NCBI GenBank assembly: GCA_963575745.1
Contig: CAUYUJ010014362.1
Span: 347,922-411,921, forward strand
From: Prorocentrum cordatum
Taxonomy: Eukaryota > Sar > Dinophyceae > Prorocentrales > Prorocentraceae
Reading direction: 5' to 3'
DNA length: 64,000 nt
Below the pieces are notes generated by a model. It did not search any database and had not been told where the DNA came from. It saw nothing but the letters and a program-made list of their open reading frames with translations. Position numbers and translations under genes: made by a program. The first letter of the stretch is position 1. Each line of letters begins with the position of its first letter. Positions 50,201 through 58,827 of this stretch are shown piece after piece.

Positions 50201-50299
50201 CATGGTGTGGTCTGGTGTGCCCTCAGCGACGTTAAACCATCCGTGCTGCAACATGTGCAGCAGGTGTGGATTGTCGTCGATGTTCGTGTTGGCGTCCAT
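46838..50299 (-). CDS. LINE 2 endonuclease C-terminus and reverse transcriptase
   Basis: 1153-codon frame; the same frame is open upstream to about 50.5 kb and carries endonuclease sequence there (IYIASLYGVAGGD, FICMDANTNIDD). Residues 55-90 (SRIDYIIANQ...SHVGLQV) are the end of the AP endonuclease. The reverse transcriptase follows: QRLLSVLSVWMYAWEAP near 510, motif A DRQKCFDYL near 604, TNGHLQGSSWS near 665 as motif B, and the catalytic TTFVDDSN near 695 as motif C. A thumb-like region with RWTWPTFGIMYDDWG is near 940. The last 120 codons, below about 47205, are out of frame: the zinc finger CRYC...H...C seen in the second copy is lost by a 1-nt indel. Confidence 0.85.
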   Translation of the reverse strand: MDANTNIDDNPHLLHMLQHGWFNVAEGTPDHTMHTYGNIPDWDRVTKCPRTSRIDYIIANQAARSLVSDFCYLRDLPAKSHVGLQVTLDLSRLDHTARRLLAPTPYPPNDGAHEGHELQALGTLIAGRYQDRMELADARDDVERMFALANEASHEYHLTRLRDLPPPPPDHPKKKPPTMHGLTPMFEERPVAPRAFPTYGASTIRMNRLRKLHRQLCELRFIGQHHHLDCRAIPPYLAQRIDCTWTAARLLCHKLRPTVLLDFPEAWTPDEPAPHGEHLDGLIQNLDLELARRANRAKAERIKIWAEGVREPSGRKAAIYARAADSSPTAYLRTPTTPDDTQLHCDTNAFKPDKASPDDSDADTEAGGFSPSDGSSPDTDNDEDHTCEPPPAQVPDILPANAIVAITKDMLKLMVDTWEPILGRYRARAGHDAEAMPTWADFYVEYRQELPTPSPATPFHLTDDQLIHFIRTRSPRRAGGLDGWTTKEAKELPDDILRLFASVLRAMQRTGTLPEPLLHVPNPCLRKGRGELPTDQRLLSVLSVWMYAWEAPAYRSLTDWRKGWTHATSFGAVPKATIGDVSTSLALRIEHARALLLPLAGAALDRQKCFDYLITDICLNLALHAGCPQDIVTVRRNFYSRHKRYIRMNGAYSKELARTNGHLQGSSWSLDDIKLLMCVWTKRQHRYVPRSLSTTFVDDSNSTTHTAPELQNSLDETAKFDRFSGQRIHPGKVAGWALTDELHAAVTQLTLAERPLRVVDSFKLVGIYINAEAAPAPAALNLTATADARVRRATSRLPRIGKLPSPMLIKARHARSLAASVCTTGTDIQAPSGPVKTAYNHALKAAIRPKGNKWVEFWTLMAVCVPGHALEIDAITQRDVFLCLRRQVNRDATLCGLVRDLQHHVQTLFGGGPVGRLVQTLQQLRWTWPTFGIMYDDWGCQISWLNLPQNAFLHMLRATQRRAFLRRIKPRRHDLGYLASVRQGLDLFASTWLARTKGAAKCTAWQLALLLNYLSGGGHTQQRRSRSNTSADPAPSADTATRKRKLRSTLFATASAGPEKDSLSPPSSVTTSGPVSRRAQDTAGSSTKTQPSLTCRPTSRGTRCHSPCRGPPLREILRLQPGTPTPPTLTTTLVGHGSTLPRTVHAPTKPSHC
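46933..46953 (-). repeat. Core hairpin H3
   Basis: Arms TCCCG and CAGGA around GGCTGAAGCCG (46938-46948). One C/A on the plus strand is G-U on the element strand. Its homologue H17 has perfect arms. Confidence 0.75.
47961..47981 (-). repeat. Core hairpin H4
   Basis: Perfect arms AGCGC and GCGCT around GGCTGGAGCCG (47966-47976), inside the RT ORF. Confidence 0.75.
49184..49204 (-). repeat. Core hairpin H5
   Basis: Perfect arms GCTGG and CCAGC around GGCTGAAGCCG (49189-49199). The element frame reads GGFSPS here. Confidence 0.8.
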
Positions 50300-50397
50300 G
50301 CAGATGAAATACGGGGCTGAGCCGACCCTTGCGGCGGCGCAGTCAGCGAGCCGAAAAAGATCTGTGCTGTCTCCTCCAGCAACCCCGTAGAGGCTCG

Positions 50398-51666
50398 CTA
50401 TGTAGATCCCAGCGGGCCCGTGGTTGATTCGTCGCCGCCTGCGGCGGTGCTGAGTGCAGAGCGGGAGAAAGGCCTCGTGCCATCTTTTCTTGGCCTTGAG
50501 GGCGACGATACAGGGCGCAGTGTCGTCGACAGTGGAGTCGACAATGGCATCCTAGAGAGGATGGCGACCCCTCCCGAGGCGCCAGTGTTGCCCACGACGG
50601 TGTGGTCTGTGCCGCCGTGGGCAGCTCTGCGCTGGGCTCGCGCCAGATCCAGGTCAGGTCCAAGACTGGCGTGGAATCCCCCGTGGTGTGGATTGGCGGC
50701 GCTGGTAGCGATGGCTTGTCTGGTCGGCTTGGCATGTCGGGTCTCCTGCAGTGCTATGACTGCGGCGTTGTGGTCGACACCAAGAGCGGTGATGGTTGGC
50801 CAGTTCGCTGAGAGACTGGTGATGTTTAGGCTGACGAGGTGTATGGAGCGACCTGGCCCGTCTCCATCGGTGGAGCAGGGGTTTGCACGCCCCGCACGGT
50901 GTAGGTCAGCCTGACCCTCGCCCAGGTAGAAGGCTTGGCCACAGTAGGAGCTCATGGCGTTCCTATGGATTAGCTTGACCGGGGCTGAAGCCGCCGTCAG
51001 GCCAGAAGTATAGGCGAGACATGGTCGGCACTGCGCCAGGGGGGGGTCATAAACGTCAATGAAACTGTCTCGAAAAATCCTCCTCACTCCTGTGCCATAG
51101 GGGACGAGGGGAGGAGAGGTGAGACGGTAGCAGAGGGAGAGGGAGGCGACTCCTCGATCCGTCCTGCCGAACACAAAAGCAAAAGCGAACCAGCGGCGGC
51201 GGCTCGGCGCGGCAGCGGCACAACGCACGCGCATATACTGCGCACGCGACACCGCTGGTCCGTCCTGCGGTGGCGCGCCCGCCCCGTCAGTATCTTGATG
51301 AGCAGCCTCTGGTGGAACAGCTCGAGCAGCGCGGTCGGTGGCCTGGCGCTGGGCCTCGTCCATGCCCGCTGCCGTGAGGCCCGCGTTGCGGACAGGGCTG
51401 ATTCCCCGCGGGGCCGCCGCTGCCGCGGCAGCGGCTGAGGTGGCGGGGGCTCCGCCCCGACTCTGAGGTGAGAGCGGTGAGCCACCGCCGAAACCCGCCG
51501 CAAGGTCCTTGACACGGTACTTGTTCTTGAACGGGTCGACGGTCGGCGCCTCGTCGATGGGGACGATCACGCGGGTGGGCAGCGGCGGCTCGTGGTCCGT
51601 GGACGGCGTCGGCTCGAGGTCGACCTGGCCAGGTTCGATGACGCGGGCACCGAAGCGTGGCACCAC
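50398..51666 (-). CDS. LINE 2 AP endonuclease, N-terminal part
   Basis: 422-codon frame. The first 200 residues are low-complexity Ala/Pro/Arg-rich. From about residue 270, SIHLVSLNITSLSANWPTI is the first strand of the AP endonuclease fold, AAVIALQETRH (about 300) carries the conserved Gln-Glu-Thr of the active site, and GASGGVAILSRMPL (about 365) is the next conserved strand. A frameshift near 50525 moves the rest of the endonuclease into the RT frame. The domain would nick target DNA for target-primed reverse transcription. The start at 51666 is arbitrary: the frame is open a little further upstream, while the 2171-codon ORF ends at 51567 in another frame. Confidence 0.7.
   Translation of the reverse strand: MVPRFGARVIEPGQVDLEPTPSTDHEPPLPTRVIVPIDEAPTVDPFKNKYRVKDLAAGFGGGSPLSPQSRGGAPATSAAAAAAAAPRGISPVRNAGLTAAGMDEAQRQATDRAARAVPPEAAHQDTDGAGAPPQDGPAVSRAQYMRVRCAAAAPSRRRWFAFAFVFGRTDRGVASLSLCYRLTSPPLVPYGTGVRRIFRDSFIDVYDPPLAQCRPCLAYTSGLTAASAPVKLIHRNAMSSYCGQAFYLGEGQADLHRAGRANPCSTDGDGPGRSIHLVSLNITSLSANWPTITALGVDHNAAVIALQETRHAKPTRQAIATSAANPHHGGFHASLGPDLDLARAQRRAAHGGTDHTVVGNTGASGGVAILSRMPLSTPLSTTLRPVSSPSRPRKDGTRPFSRSALSTAAGGDESTTGPLGST
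50976..50999 (-). repeat. Core hairpin H6
   Basis: Arms TGACCGG and CCGTCA (six pairs, one bulged C) around GGCTGAAGCCG (50983-50993), inside the endonuclease ORF in a different reading phase from H5. Confidence 0.75.
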
Positions 51667-54600
51667 TTCGGGGGCTCGGCCATCAGCCTGAGTCTCGCGA
51701 GGCGGCGAGCTCGTGGAGCTCCCTGGGGCCTTGCGTGAGCTGTGGCGGCTGCAGGACCTGCTGCGCGGGACGCGCCCGCCCGTGTGGCGGTCGCGTGGCG
51801 AGGTCGCCTGGGCATTAGCGCGCTCGGAGTCCGCCCTGCTCGGGGATCGGATCGGCGCCGCGCAGGGTGATGGGCTGGCTGGCGGGGGCCGCCTGCGCCG
51901 CCCTCCGCCGTTGCTGTGGCCTGGTCAGGGTCAACAGCGTCGGGGCGGGGGCTGATGTGGTGGGCACTTCCGTCGCTGTGCCGCGGGGAGGCGCTGTGGT
52001 GCGCCTGGGTGTACGTGAGGACGAGCGGGACGAGCGGCTGCCTCTCTCGCACAGGTGGGGCAGGTTTTGCCTGGGCAGGGCGCAGCGATGCGGCCACGTT
52101 TGGCGGGGGCGTGTGTTGGCGCGGTTGCCAAGCGCGCACGTTCGCATCGCGCCATCCTTCAGGCCGCCCTGTCCTGCCACGGCTTGGTGCAGCCCCCTGG
52201 GCTGAAGCCGCAGGGGTTAGCACTGCGGGTTGGTTGCTGGGTGTGCTGTCATGGCGGCCTGGGTAGTGGCCCCAGGCACGCGTGGACCCTGGCACGGGCG
52301 AGGTGGCCCGTGGGGGGGACTGCACGAGTGCCCGCGAGTGACCGCTGGCCGCTGGATGCACCCTGGCGTGGGGGGCATGGCCGTAGCTGGAGGCAGCTGC
52401 TCCAACCGCCGCGGGCCTGGCGCCAATGGGGCCACGGTGATAGGCGGCACCCCCGCCGTACACCGTGTTGCCGCCTGTCGGGACACGCGCGGGGGAGCGG
52501 TTGCGTGGAGTGCTCGGCTGACCTGCGTCGCGTTGGTCTCGCTGCTGAATGCGCTGCTGGTGCTGTTGGTAGCGCTGCTGGTCGGCTCTCGAGAGCGGGC
52601 GGGTGTCGGGGAGGACAGTGGGCACGACGGGCCGCCGCCAGCCCTGGTAGACGTGCTCGAAGGCGTGGTCTGGGTAAGTCTCCCCGACGGGGGAATATCG
52701 CCGCACATGCTCCATGTAGTCAATGTTCTGCGGCTCGGGGAGCGCCGTGATGTTTACGGCGCGCTGGTGCGCTGGTCCATAGAGACAGAAACTACCACGG
52801 TTGCTGCGGTCGTGATTCAGCTCGGCTTCGGTCGTGGCTCGGCTCACCATGGCGTCGCAGAGGCGCATGTCGTAGTCGAGAGCTTGAGGCCCAGGGCCGC
52901 CCTCGGCGTCCCAGTACAGTACCACATCTCGCCAGCGGGTGCGGGTAGTGTGGATGCACTCGGCGATGGACTCGCAGACGGTCCTGACTGTGACACGATC
53001 CCTGTGCATGTTGGTGATGGTTAGGGAGTAAGGTCGGCGGACCGTTTTGTTGAAGGTGAAGTCCTCCTTGAGGGCCTGGTGGGGGCCGAAGAGCACGTAG
53101 CCTTCCCTCCACAGCGGTTGGTCGGGGGACGGGTCTTCAGGCATCCCCGTTCCTGTGAACCAAGGTGGCCGCCGCGTGCCGTCGGGCAATCCCTGCCTGG
53201 GGACCCGCCGCGGCCTCGGTGGAAGGTACCATTGACCCTGGTAACCAGCTTGGCCTGGTTGTGGAGGCTCCCCCCCGGGGCCTGAAGGCGCTCGGGGGGG
53301 CTCCTTGAGGTCGTGGTGGGCCGGCGCGTTGCCAAATTGGCGGGCAAGGATGTGCGGCGGCATCCCTGTGGCACGGACGTCGAGCAGGCTGTGTGGACTG
53401 GGCGGGTGAGGGCACCTGCTGGAGAGGCAGCATGTGTCAGAGTCCCTGTTGTCGGTGCTGAATGCACACGTCCAGCTGTTGCAAGAGTAGTCCGTGGACC
53501 AGTCCATAGGTGCACGTAGTCCGCTGAGGGCGCAGTCTGGGCACGCTGGTTGGCCCGAGGTGCCGAGCTGCGTGTTGCGGCGGGCCGCACAATACTGACA
53601 GCATTGGAATCGGCACTGTAGGCATGACCAGCGTCCTGGTAGGGGCGGGAGCGCTTGCTCGTTTGTGCCTGGGTCGTCTGGGTGGGGTCGGGGTCGATCC
53701 CACAAGGGCCAGACGTCGGCAAACCAGGACTGGCCTGTTGTGCGGACGACCTCGGCGGGGAGGCGAGCGTCGTCGGCATGGCGCTCGATCCACTGGGGCC
53801 CCATGTCCGCTGGTACCATGACCGTGCGCCAAGTGTCGTCCGCCTTGACGTGGACTTGGGTCGGTGCCCAGAGCTTGGTAGTGGTATCGCCATGGTCGTG
53901 GTGGAGGATGACCCAGCCGTCACGACCCACCACCTCAGGGTCGATGACGCGATGGCCCATGACGGTCGTCCCCCACGGTAAGTAGGCGCCGTCGTGGTGA
54001 TCGCCAGGGTCAAGCCAGACCTCGATGCCAGGGGCATTGACACGGGCCCGCACATCACGGACGTGGAAGGCGAGAACGTGGTAGGCGGTCGGCTCCACTT
54101 CCGACACGATGTGCTCCCACGTCTCGATGTCGCTGTAGTCCGAGGTGGAGTTTTCGCCACTCTGCCGTGACGCACGAGAGGCGGATCGCCGTGGGCGGGC
54201 GTGGCCTCGGGCGAGGGCCGCGGCAGCCCTGATGAGGGACGGCATACGGCGGTTGTCGTCTCCTGGTGTCGTCGATGAGCGGTCTGGACTGTGTGCCAGG
54301 GCGGCACCTGACTGGTAGGTGCGCGGTGGACCAGGCTCGGCCCCAGGGCTGGAGCCGCTGGGGCGCGACTCGCGTGCGTCGGGGTGCCCGCGCACGGGGA
54401 CGGCTTGCAAGCCAGTGTACACAAGGTCGATCAGTGGCTGCGGGTCCAGCTGGAGCTTGCGAAGCGAGACGCGTGGCCGGGGCTGGTTGGGGTCGGCCCT
54501 GGTGGCTGCTTCAGTGTCGTAATGCTGTTTGGCCCATGCTCGCGCTGCCTCTTGCGAGTATAGTGCCTGCGGCGGTGGCCACGCTGCCGCGATGCCCAGC

Positions 54601-57600
54601 CTGCGCCGAGTGCTAGCTTCCTGGTCGTGGGCTTCAGCGGCCTCGCGGAGATCTGGATGATCGTAGCCAGCGATGTGGAGGGCGTGCGCACAGTCGCCCA
54701 TGCCAAATACTTGTGACAAGGCACGGCACCTGGAGGCAGCTTCCGTGGGGGCACACCAGTCCATGCGGATGAGGAGGCCCAGGACCCGAGGGTAGATGAG
54801 GCGCGCTCCGTGGGCCTCCCCTTTCACGAAGTTGTGCCAGTTTTCACCGCTCGGTGGTTGGGTGGCCTCGCACATCCAGAGCGCGATGGGTCCCCACGCG
54901 AGGGTGACGTCTTCGAGGCTGTAGGGCGGGTGGGGCGGCACTGCGTACCACGCGGCCAGCGAAGGGTGCACACTCACGTACGTGCGGCCAACGTTGGTGC
55001 CAGTTCGACCCTTCGTTTCACGGCGGGGGCCTGGCAAGAGGGGCCCTCCGCTGGCGGCGAGACGGGCCGCAAGGTCGCCACGGGTCCCATGCCAGAAGAC
55101 AGTGGGCGCGTCGGTGGTGGGTTTGCGGAGGTCCCACGTGAGGTAGGGGAAAATCGTCTCGCCTGTGTTTCCGCCCGAGTCTTCGAGCACCCAAGTGAGG
55201 CGGTTCGGGGGCCTCTGCATGATGTCAGTCCACGGCCCCAGCGCTTGGAGTGTTAGATCATGGGTGAATCGAGGATGGTCGTGAAGTCGCAGAGCGTCTT
55301 TGATGTCCTCTGTAGACACGCCACTGTTACCAAGCGCAAAGCCGTTTTGGTACAGGGCGTTGAGGATGCTCGTCGGCGGCACGGGCGCCGCTGGGTCGCG
55401 CTGAATAGTGTTGCGTAAGTTGCGCGTCGGTGGCTTGAGGGCTAGATGGGGCGTACCAGGGCCTAAAGGCGCCTGGGGCCTGGCGGGTGATGCATAGCGT
55501 GCTCGCCGACGTGGTGGTTGGGTGTCCGTGTCGGAAGAGGAACCACGAGCGTCTGCATGTCGGAAGATGGACCACGGCCTGTCGCGGGTGCGCTCACGTG
55601 GTTCCCTTGCCTCGGCGTCGCTGGCGTGGGCTGTGGCGTCTTCGTGAGTCGGTGGATTATCGTAGACCGCGCCGCTCTTGGAACCGTATCGCAGAGACGG
55701 GCTGGTCGATCGTGGTGTGACGGACGAGGCTCGCGATACGGCGGCAGTGACTTCAACGATGGCGGCGGTGGTGGCGGTGGTGACATCGGCGACTGCGGCG
55801 GCAACTGCTGCGGCGTAGTGTTCCTGTAGCAGCGGATGTCGGAGTGAGTGCACGTGCTGGTCCTCGTGTTCTCCGGCAAGCGTGCGTGGCATTGTGTATG
55901 TGGCCTCATCGCGCGGCCTCCTGATCGGTTGGCAACAGCGGAGGCACCACTGGGCCGTGGATGAGTCCAGGGCACGCACACAGATGCGGGCTCCTACGTG
56001 TCCGACGGCTCCTTGAGCGAGGAGTTTGGCGCCGACAAGAAGAAGACCGCACACCACTCCGCCAGTGGCGATAGCTCCGAGTTTGCCGCTGGCCCATTTC
56101 AGGACACCCCCGAGGCCGACCCCGACTGCGCTGGCTCCACCCGGGACAATATCTTTGAGTTTGGCGCTGGCCCACATGAGAGTACCCCACAATGCGGACG
56201 TGACGTTGTATGCCGTTGTGCGTCGGGGTGTGGTGGGCACAGATGGGCCTGGTGCCGCCGCTTGACGTCGTCGTCGTTGTCGGTAGCTGGGGTCTCGGCT
56301 CGGTGTCGGCAGGTACCCATCGAGCTGGTCCTTATACGGCATTGCTATCACGATGGCGTACGTGGCTACAAAGAGGCAAATGAGGCAGCCACAGTGTCGT
56401 GATGCCGCTGCGCTGTGCTGGGCGTCGTAGGTGCCGCTGGCATCTGGGTTCGCGTCGTCGATGGGGTCGTTATCGGTGTCGGCCTGCCAGTGGTCGATAA
56501 AGCTGAGATTGGAGTCAGTCCCGTTAACACGGCAGACAGGAGTGCGGGGCGTGGTGCTGCCACCTGCGGTCTGGAGATGTCCAGGTCCAGCCAGTTCTGC
56601 AGCGGGGCTGAAGCCGCCACTGCGCGGGCTGGCTTGAGCTGGCGATGCAGTAGCATGGCTTGTCGCGTCGGCGACAGTGGCGCCTTCAGCGTCGTTGAGC
56701 TGTGCGCAGGGGTCGGTCTGGGCCGAGTCGTTGGGCGGACTGCTGTGCGACGGGGTGTGCTCTGAGTGGGGTTCGCTGTCACGGTCATGCTGGGCCGTGT
56801 CGCCTGGTGGTGTCATGCCGTCACGATCCTGGGTTTCCATGTCGTCCTGACTATCGTCCGACGCGTGGAACGAGCCCAGGGATATGTTGCTGATATCGTC
56901 CGACGCGTGGAACGAGTCCTGGGGTATGTTGCTGATATCGCTGGCCGCGATGTGCTGGAGCAGCCATGATATGGGGTCGTCTGCGACCTGCTCACCTGTG
57001 GCGTGCTGGGCGAGGCCAGCTGGCGGTGGAGGGTTTAGCGGTTCCATCGGTGCCGCGGCGAGCTCCGCCTCGACAAGCGGCTGCATGTCTGTCGGGTGGT
57101 GCAGGATCGCGTCCGCGAGGTACGCCAGGGCGTCTTGGTCAGGTGGAGGGAGGCCTCTTGGTAGTAAGGCGTGGGCCCGTGAGAGGTATGACGGCAAGGG
57201 TGCCGTGAAAGCCTCAGTGCCGACGAGCTGAGCACGAGCGCCCTGGTATTCCAGAAGGAGGCCAAAGTAGCGGGTGGAGTACTCGCGGCTGCCCTGGATA
57301 CGAGTGAGGTTGCGGTTGGTGCGCTGTCTGTCAGGGCCCGCTCTATGCCAGATGTCCTCGCACATGTCGATCGCGGTGCGCTGGCGCAGGGCGTCGTTTT
57401 TCTCCTCGGAGTCCTCCTGGAAAAAGTGGTCGTACTGTGGCAGATGGAGCGTCGCCAGGATGTACGGGGCGCAGTCCTCGAGCCATGCCCAGAACACGTC
57501 CTGATGGTCCTCACCTGGTGCCCACGCCGCGGCGCACGGTATGAGCCGTGCTCGGATCATCATCAGGTGCCAGAAAGCGGGGTCCTCCTCGGGTTCGCCC

Positions 57601-58082
57601 CTGGCGCACAGGGGGGCAATGAGACCCGTGGGACTATAGCGGGGCACGACAGCGGGGCTGAAGCCGCCACTGTGTGCATGGCCTTGGTCAGCGGCCCCGT
57701 CGAGGATGTGCTGCACGACGGTCGAGGCCACGCTGAGGGTGGACTGCGATGCATGTGTCGTAGTTGACGAGGGCGTGCATGCACTCGCGATGGCGCCCAA
57801 CGGTCCCTTGCCGCACGGACCCGCGGCGGCGGTGCTGTTCACGATCGGGTCCAAAATGGTGCAATGATCGTACTTGTAGATGCTGTCATCGTAAAGGTGC
57901 GCCTGTTGGGGCGCACCGCCTGAAGACGGGTGTGCTCCAGCTAGCGAGGGGAGGGCCAGGCTGCAGGCAAGGCGCCGCATGATGGCGAGGCCAGGCGGGC
58001 GGCGCGAGCGATGAGCCAAAAGCTGCATGTCAGCACGCGTCCTCAAATACCCCTGAATGCTCATGTACATTGCAACAATCAC
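51567..58082 (-). CDS. 2171-codon ORF of LINE 2, function unknown; possible ART-like domain
   Basis: Very long open frame between ORF1-like genes and the endonuclease. The frame starts at GTG; the first ATG is at 58068-58070. Residues near 620 (CGCLICLFVATYAIVIAM) and near 720 (GGVVCGLLLVGAKLLA) look like membrane-spanning segments. Residues about 990-1110 have an ADP-ribosyltransferase-like pattern: TVFWHGTRGDL, then GRTYVSVHPSLAAWYA, then GARLIYPRVLGLLIR. This is only a motif resemblance. Residues about 1485-1520 are Cys-rich (CLQCRFQCCQYC...CPDC) and may bind zinc. The last 350 residues are Pro/Ala/Arg-rich, likely disordered. Six shared-core hairpins lie in it. No counterpart is visible in the partial copy because the window ends first. 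Confidence 0.6.
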   Translation of the reverse strand: MIVAMYMSIQGYLRTRADMQLLAHRSRRPPGLAIMRRLACSLALPSLAGAHPSSGGAPQQAHLYDDSIYKYDHCTILDPIVNSTAAAGPCGKGPLGAIASACTPSSTTTHASQSTLSVASTVVQHILDGAADQGHAHSGGFSPAVVPRYSPTGLIAPLCARGEPEEDPAFWHLMMIRARLIPCAAAWAPGEDHQDVFWAWLEDCAPYILATLHLPQYDHFFQEDSEEKNDALRQRTAIDMCEDIWHRAGPDRQRTNRNLTRIQGSREYSTRYFGLLLEYQGARAQLVGTEAFTAPLPSYLSRAHALLPRGLPPPDQDALAYLADAILHHPTDMQPLVEAELAAAPMEPLNPPPPAGLAQHATGEQVADDPISWLLQHIAASDISNIPQDSFHASDDISNISLGSFHASDDSQDDMETQDRDGMTPPGDTAQHDRDSEPHSEHTPSHSSPPNDSAQTDPCAQLNDAEGATVADATSHATASPAQASPRSGGFSPAAELAGPGHLQTAGGSTTPRTPVCRVNGTDSNLSFIDHWQADTDNDPIDDANPDASGTYDAQHSAAASRHCGCLICLFVATYAIVIAMPYKDQLDGYLPTPSRDPSYRQRRRRQAAAPGPSVPTTPRRTTAYNVTSALWGTLMWASAKLKDIVPGGASAVGVGLGGVLKWASGKLGAIATGGVVCGLLLVGAKLLAQGAVGHVGARICVRALDSSTAQWCLRCCQPIRRPRDEATYTMPRTLAGEHEDQHVHSLRHPLLQEHYAAAVAAAVADVTTATTAAIVEVTAAVSRASSVTPRSTSPSLRYGSKSGAVYDNPPTHEDATAHASDAEAREPRERTRDRPWSIFRHADARGSSSDTDTQPPRRRARYASPARPQAPLGPGTPHLALKPPTRNLRNTIQRDPAAPVPPTSILNALYQNGFALGNSGVSTEDIKDALRLHDHPRFTHDLTLQALGPWTDIMQRPPNRLTWVLEDSGGNTGETIFPYLTWDLRKPTTDAPTVFWHGTRGDLAARLAASGGPLLPGPRRETKGRTGTNVGRTYVSVHPSLAAWYAVPPHPPYSLEDVTLAWGPIALWMCEATQPPSGENWHNFVKGEAHGARLIYPRVLGLLIRMDWCAPTEAASRCRALSQVFGMGDCAHALHIAGYDHPDLREAAEAHDQEASTRRRLGIAAAWPPPQALYSQEAARAWAKQHYDTEAATRADPNQPRPRVSLRKLQLDPQPLIDLVYTGLQAVPVRGHPDARESRPSGSSPGAEPGPPRTYQSGAALAHSPDRSSTTPGDDNRRMPSLIRAAAALARGHARPRRSASRASRQSGENSTSDYSDIETWEHIVSEVEPTAYHVLAFHVRDVRARVNAPGIEVWLDPGDHHDGAYLPWGTTVMGHRVIDPEVVGRDGWVILHHDHGDTTTKLWAPTQVHVKADDTWRTVMVPADMGPQWIERHADDARLPAEVVRTTGQSWFADVWPLWDRPRPHPDDPGTNEQALPPLPGRWSCLQCRFQCCQYCAARRNTQLGTSGQPACPDCALSGLRAPMDWSTDYSCNSWTCAFSTDNRDSDTCCLSSRCPHPPSPHSLLDVRATGMPPHILARQFGNAPAHHDLKEPPRAPSGPGGEPPQPGQAGYQGQWYLPPRPRRVPRQGLPDGTRRPPWFTGTGMPEDPSPDQPLWREGYVLFGPHQALKEDFTFNKTVRRPYSLTITNMHRDRVTVRTVCESIAECIHTTRTRWRDVVLYWDAEGGPGPQALDYDMRLCDAMVSRATTEAELNHDRSNRGSFCLYGPAHQRAVNITALPEPQNIDYMEHVRRYSPVGETYPDHAFEHVYQGWRRPVVPTVLPDTRPLSRADQQRYQQHQQRIQQRDQRDAGQPSTPRNRSPARVPTGGNTVYGGGAAYHRGPIGARPAAVGAAASSYGHAPHARVHPAASGHSRALVQSPPRATSPVPGSTRAWGHYPGRHDSTPSNQPAVLTPAASAQGAAPSRGRTGRPEGWRDANVRAWQPRQHTPPPNVAASLRPAQAKPAPPVRERQPLVPLVLTYTQAHHSASPRHSDGSAHHISPRPDAVDPDQATATAEGGAGGPRQPAHHPARRRSDPRAGRTPSALMPRRPRHATATRAGASRAAGPAAATAHARPQGAPRARRLARLRLMAEPPKWCHASVPASSNLARSTSSRRRPRTTSRRCPPA
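52194..52216 (-). repeat. Core hairpin H7
   Basis: Perfect arms CCCCTG and CAGGGG around GGCTGAAGCCG (52200-52210). Confidence 0.85.
53270..53300 (-). repeat. Core hairpin H8, compensated variant
   Basis: Seven C (53270-53276) pair with seven G (53294-53300), plus G77/C93. The inner part is GCC-TGAA-GGC (53280-53289) instead of GGC-TGAA-GCC: both sides of the inner stem are swapped while the loop is kept. Possibly a member of the family, possibly chance. Confidence 0.45.
54340..54364 (-). repeat. Core hairpin H9
   Basis: Perfect 7-bp arms GCCCCAG and CTGGGGC around GGCTGGAGCCG (54347-54357). Confidence 0.85.
56599..56623 (-). repeat. Core hairpin H10
   Basis: Arms GCAGCGG and CCACTGC (six pairs plus one C/A, which is G-U on the element strand) around GGCTGAAGCCG (56606-56616). 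Confidence 0.8.
57644..57677 (-). repeat. Core hairpin H11
   Basis: Inner arms ACAGCGG and CCACTGT around GGCTGAAGCCG (57656-57666). After a bulged G the stem continues with GCAC pairing to GTGC, giving the longest stem of the set. Confidence 0.85.
57911..57935 (-). repeat. Core hairpin H12, variant core
   Basis: Seven-bp arms GCGCACC and GGTGTGC (one G-T pair on the plus strand) around GCCTGAAGACG (57918-57928), the same variant core as H14. Confidence 0.65.
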
Positions 58083-58383
58083 GCCCCCTGCAAGACTGCG
58101 GGTGTCCCTACACCAGATATCTTGCGCGTGCTGCTGCCAAAACAGACATGAGGTGATAAGAAAGAGATACGACGCGAAGAGGGAAGAGATGCCTCTGAAG
58201 GCGCTTCCTCGGAGGGCTGAGGCGGGCTCTCTGAGGCACCTTCAATAGGGTTCCTGGGTGGCCCGACCCTTGTCTTTGCCTTTGTCAGCCCCTGGGGGCC
58301 CCGTCCCTGGGGTGACCTGGCCTGGCTGGTCGATCCACCCGCAGACAGCCACGGGATCAGCGGCCGCTGCAGCTTCCTCCTTC

Positions 58384-58827
58384 TTAGTTGCCAGAGTGGC
58401 CACTTGTGGCAGGTGGAGTGCCCCCCGTGAGGTGCCCGAGGAGGGCCTGGATGTCGCCGCGCAGTGCAGCAGCTTCGGCGGTTGCCGTCTGTTGCTGGGT
58501 GACGACGGTGGCAAGCCCCCGTTCCAACCCCGAGACGTGCTCCGTGAGTGTGGCCTGGGAGGAGAGAACGCCCGCAAGCTGGACCTGCATGTTATCCACC
58601 GTGTTGGCTAGCAGCTCGTGCTGTTGTTCCATGTGCTGGATGCGGGTCGTGGCAGCATCTGGCGGTTGAGAGGCCGATGCGAATCGCTCACCGAAGGTGT
58701 TGAGTTCGTGGGAGGCCTCGCTGTATTCATCGCCTGATGAGAGGATCTCGACGTCCTCGGCGTCGCCTGGTACTTCGGCGGCTGTGGCAGCGTCGCCTTC
58801 GGAGTGGCCCCCGCCTTCTGCCGCCAC
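58384..58827 (-). CDS. Coiled-coil ORF1-like segment of LINE 2
   Basis: 147-codon frame that begins internally: the same frame is open upstream to the UAA at 58963-58965. The acidic N-terminus (EDVEILSSGDEYSEASHELN) is followed by a long heptad-patterned helix (HMEQQHELLANTVDNMQVQL..., to near residue 130), typical of ORF1 coiled coils that trimerise. Ends at UAA 58384-58386. It shares one reading frame with the two ORFs upstream, separated from them only by stop codons. Confidence 0.55.
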   Translation of the reverse strand: MAAEGGGHSEGDAATAAEVPGDAEDVEILSSGDEYSEASHELNTFGERFASASQPPDAATTRIQHMEQQHELLANTVDNMQVQLAGVLSSQATLTEHVSGLERGLATVVTQQQTATAEAAALRGDIQALLGHLTGGTPPATSGHSGN

